Assembly (NCBI RefSeq): GCF_029211185.1 | Contig: NZ_JARGDO010000001.1 | Span: 407,414 to 471,413 of the forward strand | Length of the DNA stretch: 64,000 bases | From: Tessaracoccus caeni | Lineage (GTDB): Bacteria; Actinomycetota; Actinomycetes; Propionibacteriales; Propionibacteriaceae | Direction of reading: 5' to 3' | Shown here: piece by piece, positions 50,551 through 60,797 of the stretch | How the letters are laid out: every line of letters begins with the position of its first letter | How positions within the stretch are numbered: position 1 is the first letter of the stretch | Position numbers and translations under genes: made by a program | The notes under the pieces: model-generated | The model's input: the letters and a program-made list of their open reading frames with translations, nothing else | What the model was told of the DNA's origin: nothing | Database searches by the model: none

Positions 50551-52476
50551 ATGACCATCACTCCCACCGGAGACGCCCTCCGCACGGCCCTCGACGGACC
50601 GTTCCATGAGATCAAGCAAAGGTGGCGCGATGAGATCACCGCGGACGACGTCGTCCGCGATCCCACGCTTAGCCTGGAGGAGGCCCGCGACTGGACGCTG
50701 GACCGGGTGATCCGCGTCGCTCGCCGCCAGTTCGTCACCGCGGGCTTCCCCGCCGCGCAGGGCGGCAGGGGCAGCGTCGCCGAGTCGGTCGCCAACTTCG
50801 AGATGCTCGCCATGGGCGACTTGTCACTGACCATCAAGTCGGGCGTCCAGCACGGGCTGTTCGGCGGCGCCATCACCAACCTGGGCACGCAGTGGCACCA
50901 CGAGACCTTCCTCCCCGGCGCCATCGACGTCTCGCTGCCTGGTTGCTTCGCGATGACCGAACTGGGTCATGGCTCGGACGTGCAGTCGGTGGAGACCACC
51001 ATCACCTACCTCCCCGACAGCGACGAGTTCGAGGTGGACTCCCCCACCCCGCAGGCCACCAAGGCCTACATCGGCAACGCGGCTCGCGACGGCCGGATGG
51101 CCGTGGTGTTCGGGCAGCTCTTCGTCGACGGGGAGCACCACGGCGTGCACGCGATCCTCGTCCCGATTCGGTCGCACGACGGCAGCCCGCTCGACGGCGT
51201 CACCTGCGGCGACCACGGCCACAAGGGTGGCCTGCTCGGCATCGACAACGGCACCATCCGCTTCGACCACGTCCGGGTGCCCCGTCAGATGCTGCTCGAC
51301 CGCTACGGCGGCGTCGACGACGAGGGCACCTACCACTCGCCCATCGCATCGAAGAACGCCCGCTTCTTCACGATGCTCGGCACCTTGGTGCGCGGCCGGA
51401 TCTGCGTCGGAGCCGGGGCGGCCGCCGCCGCACGCAAGGCGCTGACGATCGCCGTGGACTACGGGACGCGTCGCCGCCAGTTCCGCGCACCGGGTCTGGG
51501 CGACGAGATCCCGCTGTTGGACTACCTGACGCACCAGCGTCGCCTGCTGCCTGCCGTCGCCACCGCCTACGCGTACGGCTTCGCGGTCAACGAGCTGGCG
51601 ATGCAGCTGCAGCGCGTCCAGGACGCCGAGGGCGCCGATCCCAGGGCGGCCAGGGAGCTGGAGACCCGCGCGGCCGGCATCAAGGCGGCGCTCACCCGCT
51701 TCGCCACCGACACCATCCAGGCCTGCCGCGAGGCGTGCGGCGGTGCCGGCTACATGAGCGGCAACGGCATCACCCTGCCACGCCAGGACGTCGACATCTT
51801 CGCGACCTTCGAGGGCGACAACACCGTGCTGCTGCAGCTTGTCGCCAAGGCCCTGCTGCTCGACTATAAGTCGACCTGGGGCGACATGGATCTGCGCGGC
51901 GCCGCCCAGGCCACCGCCAAGCTGATCGGCGGCGCCGTCATGGAACGCACCACGGCGCGCTCCCTCATCGACCGCCTGGTGGCCACCGCCAAGCGCACCC
52001 CGGAGGACCGTCAGCTGCTCGCGCGCGGATGGCACGTCCAGATGTTCGAGTTCCGCGAGCGCCACATCACCGAGGGCCTGGCGCAGCGGATGCGCGCTGC
52101 CGGCAAGCTCAAGGGCGAGGCCCAATGGCAGGCCATCAACGCCTGCCAGACCCACATGCTCGAGGCCGCCCGCGCCCACATCGACCGCGTCGTGCTGGAG
52201 GCCTTCATCCAAGGCATCGACGACTGCACGGACGACTACGTCACCTCGCTGCTCGTCAAGGTGTGCGATCTCTACGCGCTGTCCACCATCGAGGCCAACC
52301 GCGCCTGGTACATGGAGCATGAGGCCTTCGACCCCAAGCGCTCCAAGCTGATCACGCGCGCCGTCGACGCGCTGTGCGGGGAGCTGCGAACCAAGGCCGG
52401 CCCGTTGGCCGAGGGCCTCGGAATGCCGCGGCACTGGCTCTCCACCGACGCCGTCCCGCCGCTGATCGAGGCCTAG
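50551..52476 (+). CDS. Acyl-CoA dehydrogenase/oxidase, ACOX-like
   Basis: A 641-residue flavoenzyme, longer than the usual 380-residue dehydrogenases and closer to acyl-CoA oxidases. Motifs: GLFGGAITNLGTQWHHETFL, CFAMTELGHGSDVQSVETTI, RRRQFRAPGLGDEIPLLDYL, CREACGGAGYMSGNGI and the catalytic Glu region DIFATFEGDNTVLLQLVAKA. It introduces the trans-2 double bond into acyl-CoA, the first step of beta-oxidation; O2 or ETF as acceptor cannot be decided. ATG 50551 has AAGGAG 7 nt upstream; earlier in-frame starts at 50530 and 50533 overlap the TetR stop. Its stop interlocks with that of the convergent DUF3048 gene. Confidence 0.9.
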   Translation: MTITPTGDALRTALDGPFHEIKQRWRDEITADDVVRDPTLSLEEARDWTLDRVIRVARRQFVTAGFPAAQGGRGSVAESVANFEMLAMGDLSLTIKSGVQHGLFGGAITNLGTQWHHETFLPGAIDVSLPGCFAMTELGHGSDVQSVETTITYLPDSDEFEVDSPTPQATKAYIGNAARDGRMAVVFGQLFVDGEHHGVHAILVPIRSHDGSPLDGVTCGDHGHKGGLLGIDNGTIRFDHVRVPRQMLLDRYGGVDDEGTYHSPIASKNARFFTMLGTLVRGRICVGAGAAAAARKALTIAVDYGTRRRQFRAPGLGDEIPLLDYLTHQRRLLPAVATAYAYGFAVNELAMQLQRVQDAEGADPRAARELETRAAGIKAALTRFATDTIQACREACGGAGYMSGNGITLPRQDVDIFATFEGDNTVLLQLVAKALLLDYKSTWGDMDLRGAAQATAKLIGGAVMERTTARSLIDRLVATAKRTPEDRQLLARGWHVQMFEFRERHITEGLAQRMRAAGKLKGEAQWQAINACQTHMLEAARAHIDRVVLEAFIQGIDDCTDDYVTSLLVKVCDLYALSTIEANRAWYMEHEAFDPKRSKLITRAVDALCGELRTKAGPLAEGLGMPRHWLSTDAVPPLIEA

Positions 52477-53576
52477 GAAAACTGCAGGTCGGCCTGGGGC
52501 GAGGGCAACTCGACCCAGGTCCGACCCGGAGCCATCAGCAGCGACGAGCCGTCGGTCAGCCTCAAGTTGAAGGGCTCCCCGACGGTGCCCTTGCCCCAGC
52601 GTCCCGTGACCACTTTGCCGCCATGCGCATAGTGGAAGTCCCCGGCGGCGTCGATGATCTCCAGGATCGGATCATCCGCGTGCGTGCCGTTGCCGATGCG
52701 CCCCATCTCCCACGGCGCGACGATGATGAGCACGGCATCAGCGGTCACGCGTTCGCCATCGGCCAGGATGTGCTCGCCCCAGGGTTGGCTGCGCAGGTAG
52801 GAGTTGCTCGCGGCGTCGTACTCGTAGGTCATGTCGTATTCGTGCCCCGACCCATAGGGAATGACGAGGCTGGTGGCCGCGCTACCCGTGGCCGTCGACG
52901 CGGCCTCCGCGGTTGGCGCGAACGAGAAATACGGCTCGGGCGCCTCGGTGTTGCGCTCCGCCAACTCGGCCATCCTCGCGGGATGCGCCTGGATCGCGCG
53001 ATCGTATTGCGTCTTTCCCCTGACCGTGTACAACCGGTCCTGGTCGACGCTGTACGCGCCGGTGCCTCGCCAGTCGAGGTAGGTCATCCGCTCCAGATAC
53101 TCGGCATGCTCGTCGGTATAGGCCAGCACCCAGTCAGCGGCGCCGGTGTTTCCGAAGACGGGACGCAGGGGCGAGAGCAGCGGCACGTCGGCCGGCCGGA
53201 TCGAGCGAATGGGGCCCACAGCGTCGGCGTATCGGCTGTGGAACACCGGCGCCAGGCGGGTCGCGCCGTAGTCGTTGGGTTGGCAGAACACGATGTCGGC
53301 CTCGAGCAGCCCCCGTTGCGGTTGCTCGGATTGAAGGTTCGGCACTTTCAACGCCACCGCCGGCCGACTCATGATGGCCTCGTCGACGAGCGGCAGCCCC
53401 GTCAGCGGCGCCACCGGAACCGGCGCGACCGAAAGGGACGGAGACGGGCTGGCGACGGGCGTCGGCGAGGGGGTGGGAGTGGGCGTCACCGGATCCGGTT
53501 TGGGTGCACAGGCAGCCGCGGCGGCACCCATCGCACCCGCTCCCGCGATCAGGACCGCTCGCCTTGATGTCTCCAC
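52473..53576 (-). CDS. DUF3048 lipoprotein (YerB-like)
   Basis: A 367-residue exported protein. The N-terminus has SRRAVLI and AAAACAP, combining a possible Tat motif with a lipobox (Cys about 23), then a long Pro/Thr/Ser linker. The DUF3048 domain shows PAVALKVPNLQSEQPQRGLL, DIVFCQPNDYGATRLAPVFH, YADAVGPIRSIRPADVPLLS and the C-terminal YAHGGKVVTGRWGKGTVGEP. Function of the family (Bacillus YerB) is unknown. The gene shares CTAG with the stop of the acyl-CoA oxidase-like gene and lies 41 bp downstream of purD on the same strand. Confidence 0.88.
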   Translation of the reverse strand: METSRRAVLIAGAGAMGAAAAACAPKPDPVTPTPTPSPTPVASPSPSLSVAPVPVAPLTGLPLVDEAIMSRPAVALKVPNLQSEQPQRGLLEADIVFCQPNDYGATRLAPVFHSRYADAVGPIRSIRPADVPLLSPLRPVFGNTGAADWVLAYTDEHAEYLERMTYLDWRGTGAYSVDQDRLYTVRGKTQYDRAIQAHPARMAELAERNTEAPEPYFSFAPTAEAASTATGSAATSLVIPYGSGHEYDMTYEYDAASNSYLRSQPWGEHILADGERVTADAVLIIVAPWEMGRIGNGTHADDPILEIIDAAGDFHYAHGGKVVTGRWGKGTVGEPFNLRLTDGSSLLMAPGRTWVELPSPQADLQFS

Positions 53577-53617
53577 AGCAGCTCCCTCGTTGCTCGGCCG
53601 TGAATCAGCCTAGCGAG

Positions 53618-54844
53618 TCAGTGGGGCACCCCGATGTCGCCGCGGTGGAACCCATCGGCGAAATCGATGCGAGCCAGATGGGCGTACGCGCGTTCCCTGG
53701 CCTGATCGAGGTCGACTCCGCGGGCGATCGTGCCGAGCACCCGCCCCCCGGAGGCGACCAGCTGATCGTCGACGATGCGGGTTCCCGCGTGCAGGACGTA
53801 GGCGTCGTCTTCGTCGTCGGGCAGCACGATCGCGCCCCCTGTGGTCGGGGTTCCCGGGTAGCCGGCGGCCGCCGACACCACCACGACGGCAGCTCCGTCA
53901 TGCCACTCCAGCGGCGGCAGCGTGCTCAGTTCTCCTCGGGCGGCCGCGCGCAGCACGGTGGCCAGCGGCGTCTTGAGCAGGGCCAGCACCGCTTGGGTCT
54001 CCGGGTCGCCGAAGCGCACATTGAACTCGACGACACGCAGCCCGCGCGAGGTGAGCGCGAGTCCGGCGTAGAGCAGGCCGACGAAGGGCGTTCCGCGGCG
54101 CGCCATCTCGGCGACGGTGGGGTTCACCACGTCGCGCATGATCTCGTCCACCAGATCCTCGGGCGCCCACGGCAGCGGGGCGTAGGCGCCCATGCCGCCG
54201 GTGTTGGGGCCGGCGTCGCCGTCGCCGACGCGCTTGAAGTCCTGCGCCGGCATCAGCGGCACGGCGCGTTCACCGTCGCAGACGGCGAACAGCGACACCT
54301 CGGGTCCGTCAAGGAAGTCCTCGATCACGACGCGCCCGCAGGAGGCTGCGTGCGCCAGGGCTGCGTCGCGATCGTCCGTAACCACGACGCCCTTGCCCGC
54401 GGCCAGCCCGTCGTCCTTGACGACATGCGGCGCACCGAACTCGTCGAGCGCAGCGGCGGCCTGTTCCGGCGTCTCACACACGCGGGAGTCGGCCGTGGGC
54501 ACGCCCGCGGCGCGCATCACCTCTTTGGCGAAGGCCTTCGATCCTTCCAGCACGGCTGCCTCTTGACTCGGTCCGAACACATCGAAGCCGGCCTCGCGCA
54601 GAGCGTCGGCGACGCCCGCCACCAGCGGGGCCTCGGGGCCGATCACGACCAGGTCGATGCCGAGTTCGCGCGCCAGCGCCACGACGGCGGCGGGATCGTT
54701 CGCGTCGATGGCATGCAACTCGGCCAGCGCACCGATGCCGGGGTTGCCCGGAGCAGCATGAAGCGCGGTGACGGACGGATCGGCGACGAGTGACCGGGCC
54801 AGCGCGTGCTCGCGCCCGCCGGAACCAAGCAGAAGGATCTTCAC
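53618..54844 (-). CDS. purD: Phosphoribosylamine-glycine ligase
   Basis: A 408-residue GAR synthetase, step 2 of purine synthesis. N-terminal VKILLLGSGGREHALARSLV, then VVIGPEAPLVAGVADALREA, an ATP-grasp core with VKDDGLAAGKGVVVTDDRDA, SLFAVCDGERAVPLMPAQDF and GDAGPNTGGMGAYAPLPW, and VVEFNVRFGDPETQAVLALL. GTG 54844 matches the family start exactly; an in-frame upstream start at 54889 lies in the palindrome. It is downstream of purA and a small membrane-protein gene on the same strand, but a large hairpin intervenes. Confidence 0.96.
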   Translation of the reverse strand: MKILLLGSGGREHALARSLVADPSVTALHAAPGNPGIGALAELHAIDANDPAAVVALARELGIDLVVIGPEAPLVAGVADALREAGFDVFGPSQEAAVLEGSKAFAKEVMRAAGVPTADSRVCETPEQAAAALDEFGAPHVVKDDGLAAGKGVVVTDDRDAALAHAASCGRVVIEDFLDGPEVSLFAVCDGERAVPLMPAQDFKRVGDGDAGPNTGGMGAYAPLPWAPEDLVDEIMRDVVNPTVAEMARRGTPFVGLLYAGLALTSRGLRVVEFNVRFGDPETQAVLALLKTPLATVLRAAARGELSTLPPLEWHDGAAVVVVSAAAGYPGTPTTGGAIVLPDDEDDAYVLHAGTRIVDDQLVASGGRVLGTIARGVDLDQARERAYAHLARIDFADGFHRGDIGVPH

Positions 54845-54876
54845 GCGCCTCAGCCTAGTGCCCTCCGCCGCCGACC

Positions 54877-54948
54877 ATGAGAAACGCACCCTCGATCGCG
54901 ATTCCGCGAAATTCGTCCCTGTCAGGGCGTCGAGTGTGCGTTTCTCAT
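54877..54948. terminator. Branched palindrome between purD and the small membrane-protein gene
   Basis: Outer arms ATGAGAAACGCACCCTCGA (54877-54895) and its complement (54930-54948) pair with one mismatch. The interior holds two small hairpins, TCGCG attc CGCGA and CCCT gtc AGGG, giving a predicted three-way junction. The right edge overlaps the stop codon of the small membrane-protein gene, so it is probably a terminator for purA and that gene. Confidence 0.65.
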
Positions 54949-55151
54949 CATTCGTCCTCGCGACGCTCAGCCTCCTGGGCGCGCTGTACTAACACGCGGA
55001 AGCCGAGGATGGCCAAAACGAAGCCGCCGCCCACGGGCACGGCCCACCACCAGCCCCAGCCGAGGTCTTCCTGCCAGATCGCGACGACGAGCGTGCCGAT
55101 CATGAACACGACGATCAGCGCGGTCAGGCTCCAAACCAGCCGTCGGGACAC
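54948..55151 (-). CDS. Small two-helix membrane protein
   Basis: A 67-residue protein with two hydrophobic segments (VWSLTALIVVFMIGTLVVAI, about 6-25; WAVPVGGGFVLAILGFRVLV, about 36-55) and a charged C-terminus QRAQEAERREDE. The turn is Trp-rich (GWGWWW). I do not recognise a family. It is 13 bp downstream of purA on the same strand and probably co-transcribed. Its stop lies at the edge of the 54877 palindrome. Confidence 0.7.
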   Translation of the reverse strand: MSRRLVWSLTALIVVFMIGTLVVAIWQEDLGWGWWWAVPVGGGFVLAILGFRVLVQRAQEAERREDE

Positions 55152-55164
55152 GGCCCTGCTCCGA

Positions 55165-56451
<1,287 letters not shown>

Positions 56452-56687
56452 TCAATTACCTCCACACATGGACGAAGCCCCGCGCATCGCACCGGGGCAT
56501 TGCAACCGCATTCTACGTGAGAGTTCGTGCATCTCCTACACAGCGTCGCTGCGCGGACGTTCAATCGGACTGTTTGGCCTTGTCTCACCCCTGTTGTCGC
56601 ACGCCCAATTGAGGCAAGCTATGAGTAACCATCGAGGTGCGGTGGCGCCAGTGCAGGCGCTGTCCGATTCGGCTTTAGGAGCTCCGG

Positions 56688-57683
56688 ATGAAGAAACTGA
56701 TCAACTCCCCCGACGACGTGGTGACCGACGCCCTCATCGGCATCGAGGCTGCTCATCCCGAGCTGAGCGTCGACCACGACACCCAGGTCATCTACCGCGC
56801 CGAGCCCAAGCCCGCGGGCAAGGTCGCGCTCATCTCCGGCGGCGGTTCGGGCCACGAGCCGCTGCACGGCGGCTTCGTCGGCACCGGCATGCTGGACGCC
56901 GCGTGCGCCGGTGCCGTGTTCACCTCACCCACTCCCGACAAGGTGCTGGCCGCGACGCAGCGCGCCGACACGGGCGCCGGCGTCGTGCACATCGTCAAGA
57001 ACTACACCGGCGACGTGATGAACTTCGAGATGGCCGCGGAGATGGCCGCCGACCTGGATATCGCCGTCGAATCGGTGCTGGTGGCCGACGACGTGGCCGT
57101 CGAGGACTCGACGTGGACCGCCGGTCGACGCGGTGTGGGCGGCACGCTGGCCGTCGAGAAGATCGCCGGTGCCGCTGCCGAAGAAGGCAAGTCGCTGGCC
57201 GAGGTGGCCGAGATCGCGCGCCGCGTGGCCGACAGCAGTCGCTCGATGGGCGTGGCCCTGACCTCGTGCACCGTTCCGGCCGCCGGGCATCCGACGTTCG
57301 ATCTTCCCGAAGACCAGATGGAGATCGGCATCGGGATCCACGGCGAGCCCGGCCGCGAGCGTCGTCCGCTGGGCACGGCCAAGGAGATCGCAAGGCAGCT
57401 GGTCGATCCGATCCTCGCCGACTACGACTTCACCGGCGCCCCGGTGATCGTCCTCATGAACGGCCTGGGCGGCACGCCGCTGATCGAGCTCTACGTCGCC
57501 TACGGCGAGGTCAAGGCGCTGCTGGACGCGGCGGGCGTCACCGTGGCACGCGTCCTCGTCGGCAACTACGTCACCAGCCTGGACATGGCCGGCTGCTCGC
57601 TCAGCCTCACCAAGGCCGACGACGAACTGCTGCGCTTGTGGGATGCCCCGGTGAACACGTCGGGCCTAAGGTGGGGAGTGTGA
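56688..57683 (+). CDS. dhaK: Dihydroxyacetone kinase, substrate-binding subunit DhaK
   Basis: A 331-residue subunit that binds dihydroxyacetone through a covalent hemiaminal with a His, here most likely in [14 protein letters not shown] (about residue 218). Other marks: [60 protein letters not shown] and [20 protein letters not shown]. Phosphorylation to DHAP is done by DhaL, recharged by DhaM through the PTS. It is the first gene of dhaKLM, with ATG after GGAGCTCCGG, and is coupled to dhaL by a 4-bp overlap. Confidence 0.97.
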   Translation: MKKLINSPDDVVTDALIGIEAAHPELSVDHDTQVIYRAEPKPAGKVALISGGGSGHEPLHGGFVGTGMLDAACAGAVFTSPTPDKVLAATQRADTGAGVVHIVKNYTGDVMNFEMAAEMAADLDIAVESVLVADDVAVEDSTWTAGRRGVGGTLAVEKIAGAAAEEGKSLAEVAEIARRVADSSRSMGVALTSCTVPAAGHPTFDLPEDQMEIGIGIHGEPGRERRPLGTAKEIARQLVDPILADYDFTGAPVIVLMNGLGGTPLIELYVAYGEVKALLDAAGVTVARVLVGNYVTSLDMAGCSLSLTKADDELLRLWDAPVNTSGLRWGV

Positions 57684-58318
57684 CTGACACCACTTCCACG
57701 ACCGCCGTCGTCGCCGACTGGCTGAGGCGTTTCGCCGCTCATATCGCCGAGAACAAGGATCTCCTGACCGACCTGGATTCCGCGATCGGGGATGCCGATC
57801 ACGGGGCCAACATGCATCGCGGTATGGGTGCGATTGTCGCGTTGCTCGATCAGAAGGAGTTCGCCAGCGCCACCGACCTGCTGCGCCAGGCCGGAATGGC
57901 CCTGGTGAGCAACGTCGGTGGCGCTAGCGGGCCGCTGTACGGAACCTTCCTCATGAAGGCGGCCGCGCCCCTCGGCGACGCCGAGCTCGACGCCAGAGCT
58001 CTCGCCAAGGCGCTGCTGGCCGGACTCGATGGGGTCAAGGCGCGGGGCCGGGCCGAGTTGGGCGACAAGACCATGGTCGACGCGATGACGCCGGCGACGG
58101 AGGCTTTCGCGGCCGCCGCGGGTTCCGGCGCGACGCCTGCCGACGCCGCGAAGGCCGCTCGCGACGCGGCCGCCGCGGGGCGCGATGCCACCACTGCGCT
58201 GGTGGCCCGCAAGGGCCGGGCGAGCTACCTGGGCGAACGGTCCGCCGGCCATACGGATCCGGGTGCGACGTCGACCGCGCTCTTGTTCGCGTCGCTCGCC
58301 GAAGCGCTGGAGGGCTGA
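57680..58318 (+). CDS. dhaL: Dihydroxyacetone kinase, ADP-binding subunit DhaL
   Basis: A 212-residue helical-barrel subunit that holds ADP and passes phosphate to dihydroxyacetone on DhaK. The magnesium-nucleotide motif is DSAIGDADHGANMHRG. NVGGASGPLYGTFLMKAAAP and ERSAGHTDPGATSTALLFAS are typical. The GTG start at 57680 overlaps the dhaK stop (GTGTGA). dhaM follows 4 bp after the stop. Confidence 0.97.
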   Translation: MTDTTSTTAVVADWLRRFAAHIAENKDLLTDLDSAIGDADHGANMHRGMGAIVALLDQKEFASATDLLRQAGMALVSNVGGASGPLYGTFLMKAAAPLGDAELDARALAKALLAGLDGVKARGRAELGDKTMVDAMTPATEAFAAAAGSGATPADAAKAARDAAAAGRDATTALVARKGRASYLGERSAGHTDPGATSTALLFASLAEALEG

Positions 58319-58322
58319 GCCG

Positions 58323-58733
58323 GTGACCGTAGGCATCGTGGTGGTCTCGCATAGCCGCGCGCTGGCAGAGGCCGCCGTCGCTTTGGCCTCCGAGATGGTG
58401 CACAAGGATCCGCCGCCGTTGGAGATCGCCGCCGGCACTCCCGACGGCGGGTTCGGCACCGACGCCGCGGAGGTGATGACGGCCATCGGCACGGTCGATC
58501 AGGGTGACGGGGTGGCGATCTTCACCGATCTGGGCTCGGCGATCATGAGCGCGGAGATGGCCATCGAGTTCCTCGACGGCGATCCGGCGACCTATCGGAT
58601 CGTCGCGGCCCCCTTCGTCGAGGGGCTCGTCGCCGGGATCGTGCGCGCCTCCATGGGCGGCTCGCTTGAGGCCGTGGCCAAGGACGCCGAAGGGGCTTTG
58701 GCGTCCAAGGTGAAGCACATCGGCGCGCGGTGA
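58323..58733 (+). CDS. dhaM: PTS-dependent dihydroxyacetone kinase phosphotransferase DhaM (EIIA domain only)
   Basis: A 136-residue EIIA-mannose-type protein. The phosphoryl-accepting His lies in GIVVVSHSRALAEAAVALAS, followed by TDQGDGV-like VDQGDGVAIFTDLGSAIMSA. It rephosphorylates ADP on DhaL using PTS phosphate. In enterobacteria DhaM also contains HPr and EI-like domains; these are absent here, as in other Gram-positive forms, so an external HPr is needed. GTG 58323 starts right after dhaL. A gap then leads to the DUF3151 gene. Confidence 0.94.
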   Translation: MTVGIVVVSHSRALAEAAVALASEMVHKDPPPLEIAAGTPDGGFGTDAAEVMTAIGTVDQGDGVAIFTDLGSAIMSAEMAIEFLDGDPATYRIVAAPFVEGLVAGIVRASMGGSLEAVAKDAEGALASKVKHIGAR

Positions 58734-58770
58734 TTCCGGCGCCTCACAACGAGTCCGTTAGGGTGGAGAC

Positions 58771-59214
58771 ATGAGCGAGACGCACCCCAATCTGCTGGCG
58801 AATTCGGTCGTTGTCGAACTGCCCGAGGATCCCGCGCTGGCTGACATCGCAGAGCACGGCAAGGAGGGGTTCCTCGAGGTCGTGAGCCGGCACCCGTCGT
58901 CGTCGCTGTGCTGGGCGCTGCTCGCGGAAACCTGTCTCCGAGACGACGACCTGGGCAACTCGCTGGCGGCCTACGCGTACGCGCGCACCGGGTATCACCG
59001 CGGGTTGGACACGCTGCGTCGCAACGGTTGGAAGGGTTCGGGCCACGTTCCTTGGGAGCATGAGCCCAACCGCGGCTTCCTGCGAGCGCTCTGGGCGCTG
59101 AGCGTCGCCGCCGGCCGGATCGGCGAGACCGAGGAGCAGGAGCGTTGCGCCCAGTTCCTCCGCGACTCCTCGGAGACCGCCTACCAAGTGCTGGCCGACG
59201 GGGCGGTCTCGTAG
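58771..59214 (+). CDS. DUF3151 domain-containing protein
   Basis: A 147-residue soluble protein of the actinobacterial DUF3151 family. Its pattern: PNLLANSVVVELPEDPALAD, SSSLCWALLAETCLRDDDLG, AAYAYARTGYHRGLDTLRRN and GWKGSGHVPWEHEPNRGFLR. Its helical hairpin pattern resembles TPR-like folds. Function is unknown. The ATG is preceded by GGTGGAG. It is 37 bp after dhaM and may belong to the same transcript. Confidence 0.88.
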   Translation: MSETHPNLLANSVVVELPEDPALADIAEHGKEGFLEVVSRHPSSSLCWALLAETCLRDDDLGNSLAAYAYARTGYHRGLDTLRRNGWKGSGHVPWEHEPNRGFLRALWALSVAAGRIGETEEQERCAQFLRDSSETAYQVLADGAVS

Positions 59215-59302
59215 CGGCCCCTCCGCCACCATTCATCGGGAGTTCATCCCGTCGGAACCTCTAAGGTTGGTGACACGTCGCCGTCGACTGTGAGGAGCCA
59301 TC

Positions 59303-60634
59303 ATGTCCCGAACGAGGTCCATCCTGCTGACCGTCGCACTGTGCGCCACCAGCACGCTCGCCGCACCGGCTCTGGCCCGGGCCGATGAGCCCGAGGTGAC
59401 CTTCGCCACCTTCAATGCCAGCCTCAACCGGAACGCCGAGGGCCAGCTGCTGGCCGATCTGTCCACCGGCGACAACGAGCAGGCCCGCAACGCCGCAGAG
59501 ACCATCCAGCGGGCGAACCCGGACATCGTGCTGGTCAACGAGTTCGACTATGACGCCGACGGCGAGGCCGTGCGCCTGTTCGCGGAGAACTATCTCGCGG
59601 TGGGACAGAACGGCGCGGATCCCATCGAGTTTCCGTACTCCTGGACCGGTCCGGTCAACACGGGCGTGCCGAGCGGCCACGACTTGAACAATGACGGCAC
59701 CGTCGGCGGGCCGGACGATGCCTTCGGCTTCGGCACCTTCCCCGGTCAATACGGCTTGGTGGTCTACTCGAAGTACCCGATCCTGGCCGATGACGTGCGC
59801 ACCTTCCAGAACTTCCTGTGGGGCGACATGCCGGGGGCGCTGCTGCCGGACAACCCGGACACGGCTGAGCCCGCCGACTGGTTCTCAGCGGAGGAACTCA
59901 AGGCCGTGCGGTTGTCATCCAAGACCCACGCGGATGTGCCGGTGAACGTCGACGGAACCATCGTGCACGTCCTGGTGGCGCACCCCACCCCGCCGTCGTT
60001 CGACGGACCGGAGCGACGCAACAAGCTGCGCAACCACGACGAGATCCGGCTGTGGGCCGACTACGTCTCCGATGACGCCGACTATCTCTATGACGACGAC
60101 GGCGCCACCGGAGGGCTGCCGGCTGGCAGCAGCTTCGTGGTGCTGGGCGACTACAACTCCGATCCCAACGACGGCGACTCAGAGCCCGGAGCCATCCAGC
60201 AACTGCTCGACGCACCGGCGGTGCTGGATCCCAAGCCCACCTCCGAGGGCGCCGTCGAGGCGGCTGAGCAGGGCGGCGCCAACGACAGCCACCTCAGCGA
60301 GGCGCGCTTCGACACCGCCGACTTCGGCGACGACCCCGCTCCGGGCAACCTGCGCGTGGACTACGTCTTGTTGAGTTCGGCGACGATGACGGTCAAGGAC
60401 GCCGGGGTCTGGTGGCCGGTCAGTTCCGATCCGCTGTCACGCCTCACGGGCACCTACCCCTTCCCGACGTCGGACCACCGCTTGGTGTGGGTCACCGCAA
60501 CGATCGCCGGAGAGAAGCCCACCCCGTCGCCGACTCCGACGCCGTCGGAGTCTCCGTCGCCCACACCGTCTCCCTCCGCCAAGCCGACCGCAACGCCCCC
60601 GGTGAAGCCCGGCCTGCCGAAGACCGGCGCCTGA
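59303..60634 (+). CDS. Secreted endonuclease/exonuclease/phosphatase-family protein with bare LPKTG end
   Basis: A 443-residue exported protein with a signal peptide (1-28, ending ALARA). The EEP fold contains VTFATFNASLNRN, IVLVNEFDYDADGEA (Glu ligand), HVLVAHPTPPSFDGPERRNK, SFVVLGDYNSDPNDGDS (Asp-Asn pair) and PTSDHRLVWVTATI (Asp-His). All catalytic elements are visible, so phosphoesterase activity is likely; the substrate (nucleic acid, phospholipid or phosphate ester) is open. A Pro/Thr/Ser linker leads to GLPKTGA and the stop. A sortase motif should be followed by a hydrophobic helix and basic tail, which are absent. AGGAG precedes the ATG. Confidence 0.88.
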   Translation: MSRTRSILLTVALCATSTLAAPALARADEPEVTFATFNASLNRNAEGQLLADLSTGDNEQARNAAETIQRANPDIVLVNEFDYDADGEAVRLFAENYLAVGQNGADPIEFPYSWTGPVNTGVPSGHDLNNDGTVGGPDDAFGFGTFPGQYGLVVYSKYPILADDVRTFQNFLWGDMPGALLPDNPDTAEPADWFSAEELKAVRLSSKTHADVPVNVDGTIVHVLVAHPTPPSFDGPERRNKLRNHDEIRLWADYVSDDADYLYDDDGATGGLPAGSSFVVLGDYNSDPNDGDSEPGAIQQLLDAPAVLDPKPTSEGAVEAAEQGGANDSHLSEARFDTADFGDDPAPGNLRVDYVLLSSATMTVKDAGVWWPVSSDPLSRLTGTYPFPTSDHRLVWVTATIAGEKPTPSPTPTPSESPSPTPSPSAKPTATPPVKPGLPKTGA

Positions 60635-60659
60635 TCCGAGACGTCGAATGCGTCGGGCC

Positions 60660-60797
60660 GGCTGGCTATCCAGGTTGAGTCCGTCAGGTTTGAGGCGCTC
60701 CAGGCCTCAGCCAGGCTATGGATGTCAGCATGCTGACGTTCAGAACCCCGCTGACGCCGGATCGGTGGGCGACTGAACGAAATCCGCCTCGATCAGT
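60660..60797. other. Gap with small palindromes
   Basis: No gene seen. GAGGC gctccag GCCTC lies at about 60692-60708, and the perfect 14-bp palindrome GTCAGCATGCTGAC at 60724-60737. The first could terminate the phosphoesterase gene; the second is unexplained. Confidence 0.4.

Noticed and set aside
50824-52434. A 536-residue minus-strand frame opposite the acyl-CoA oxidase-like gene
   Set aside because: Antisense shadow; the plus-strand protein shows every expected ACOX motif.
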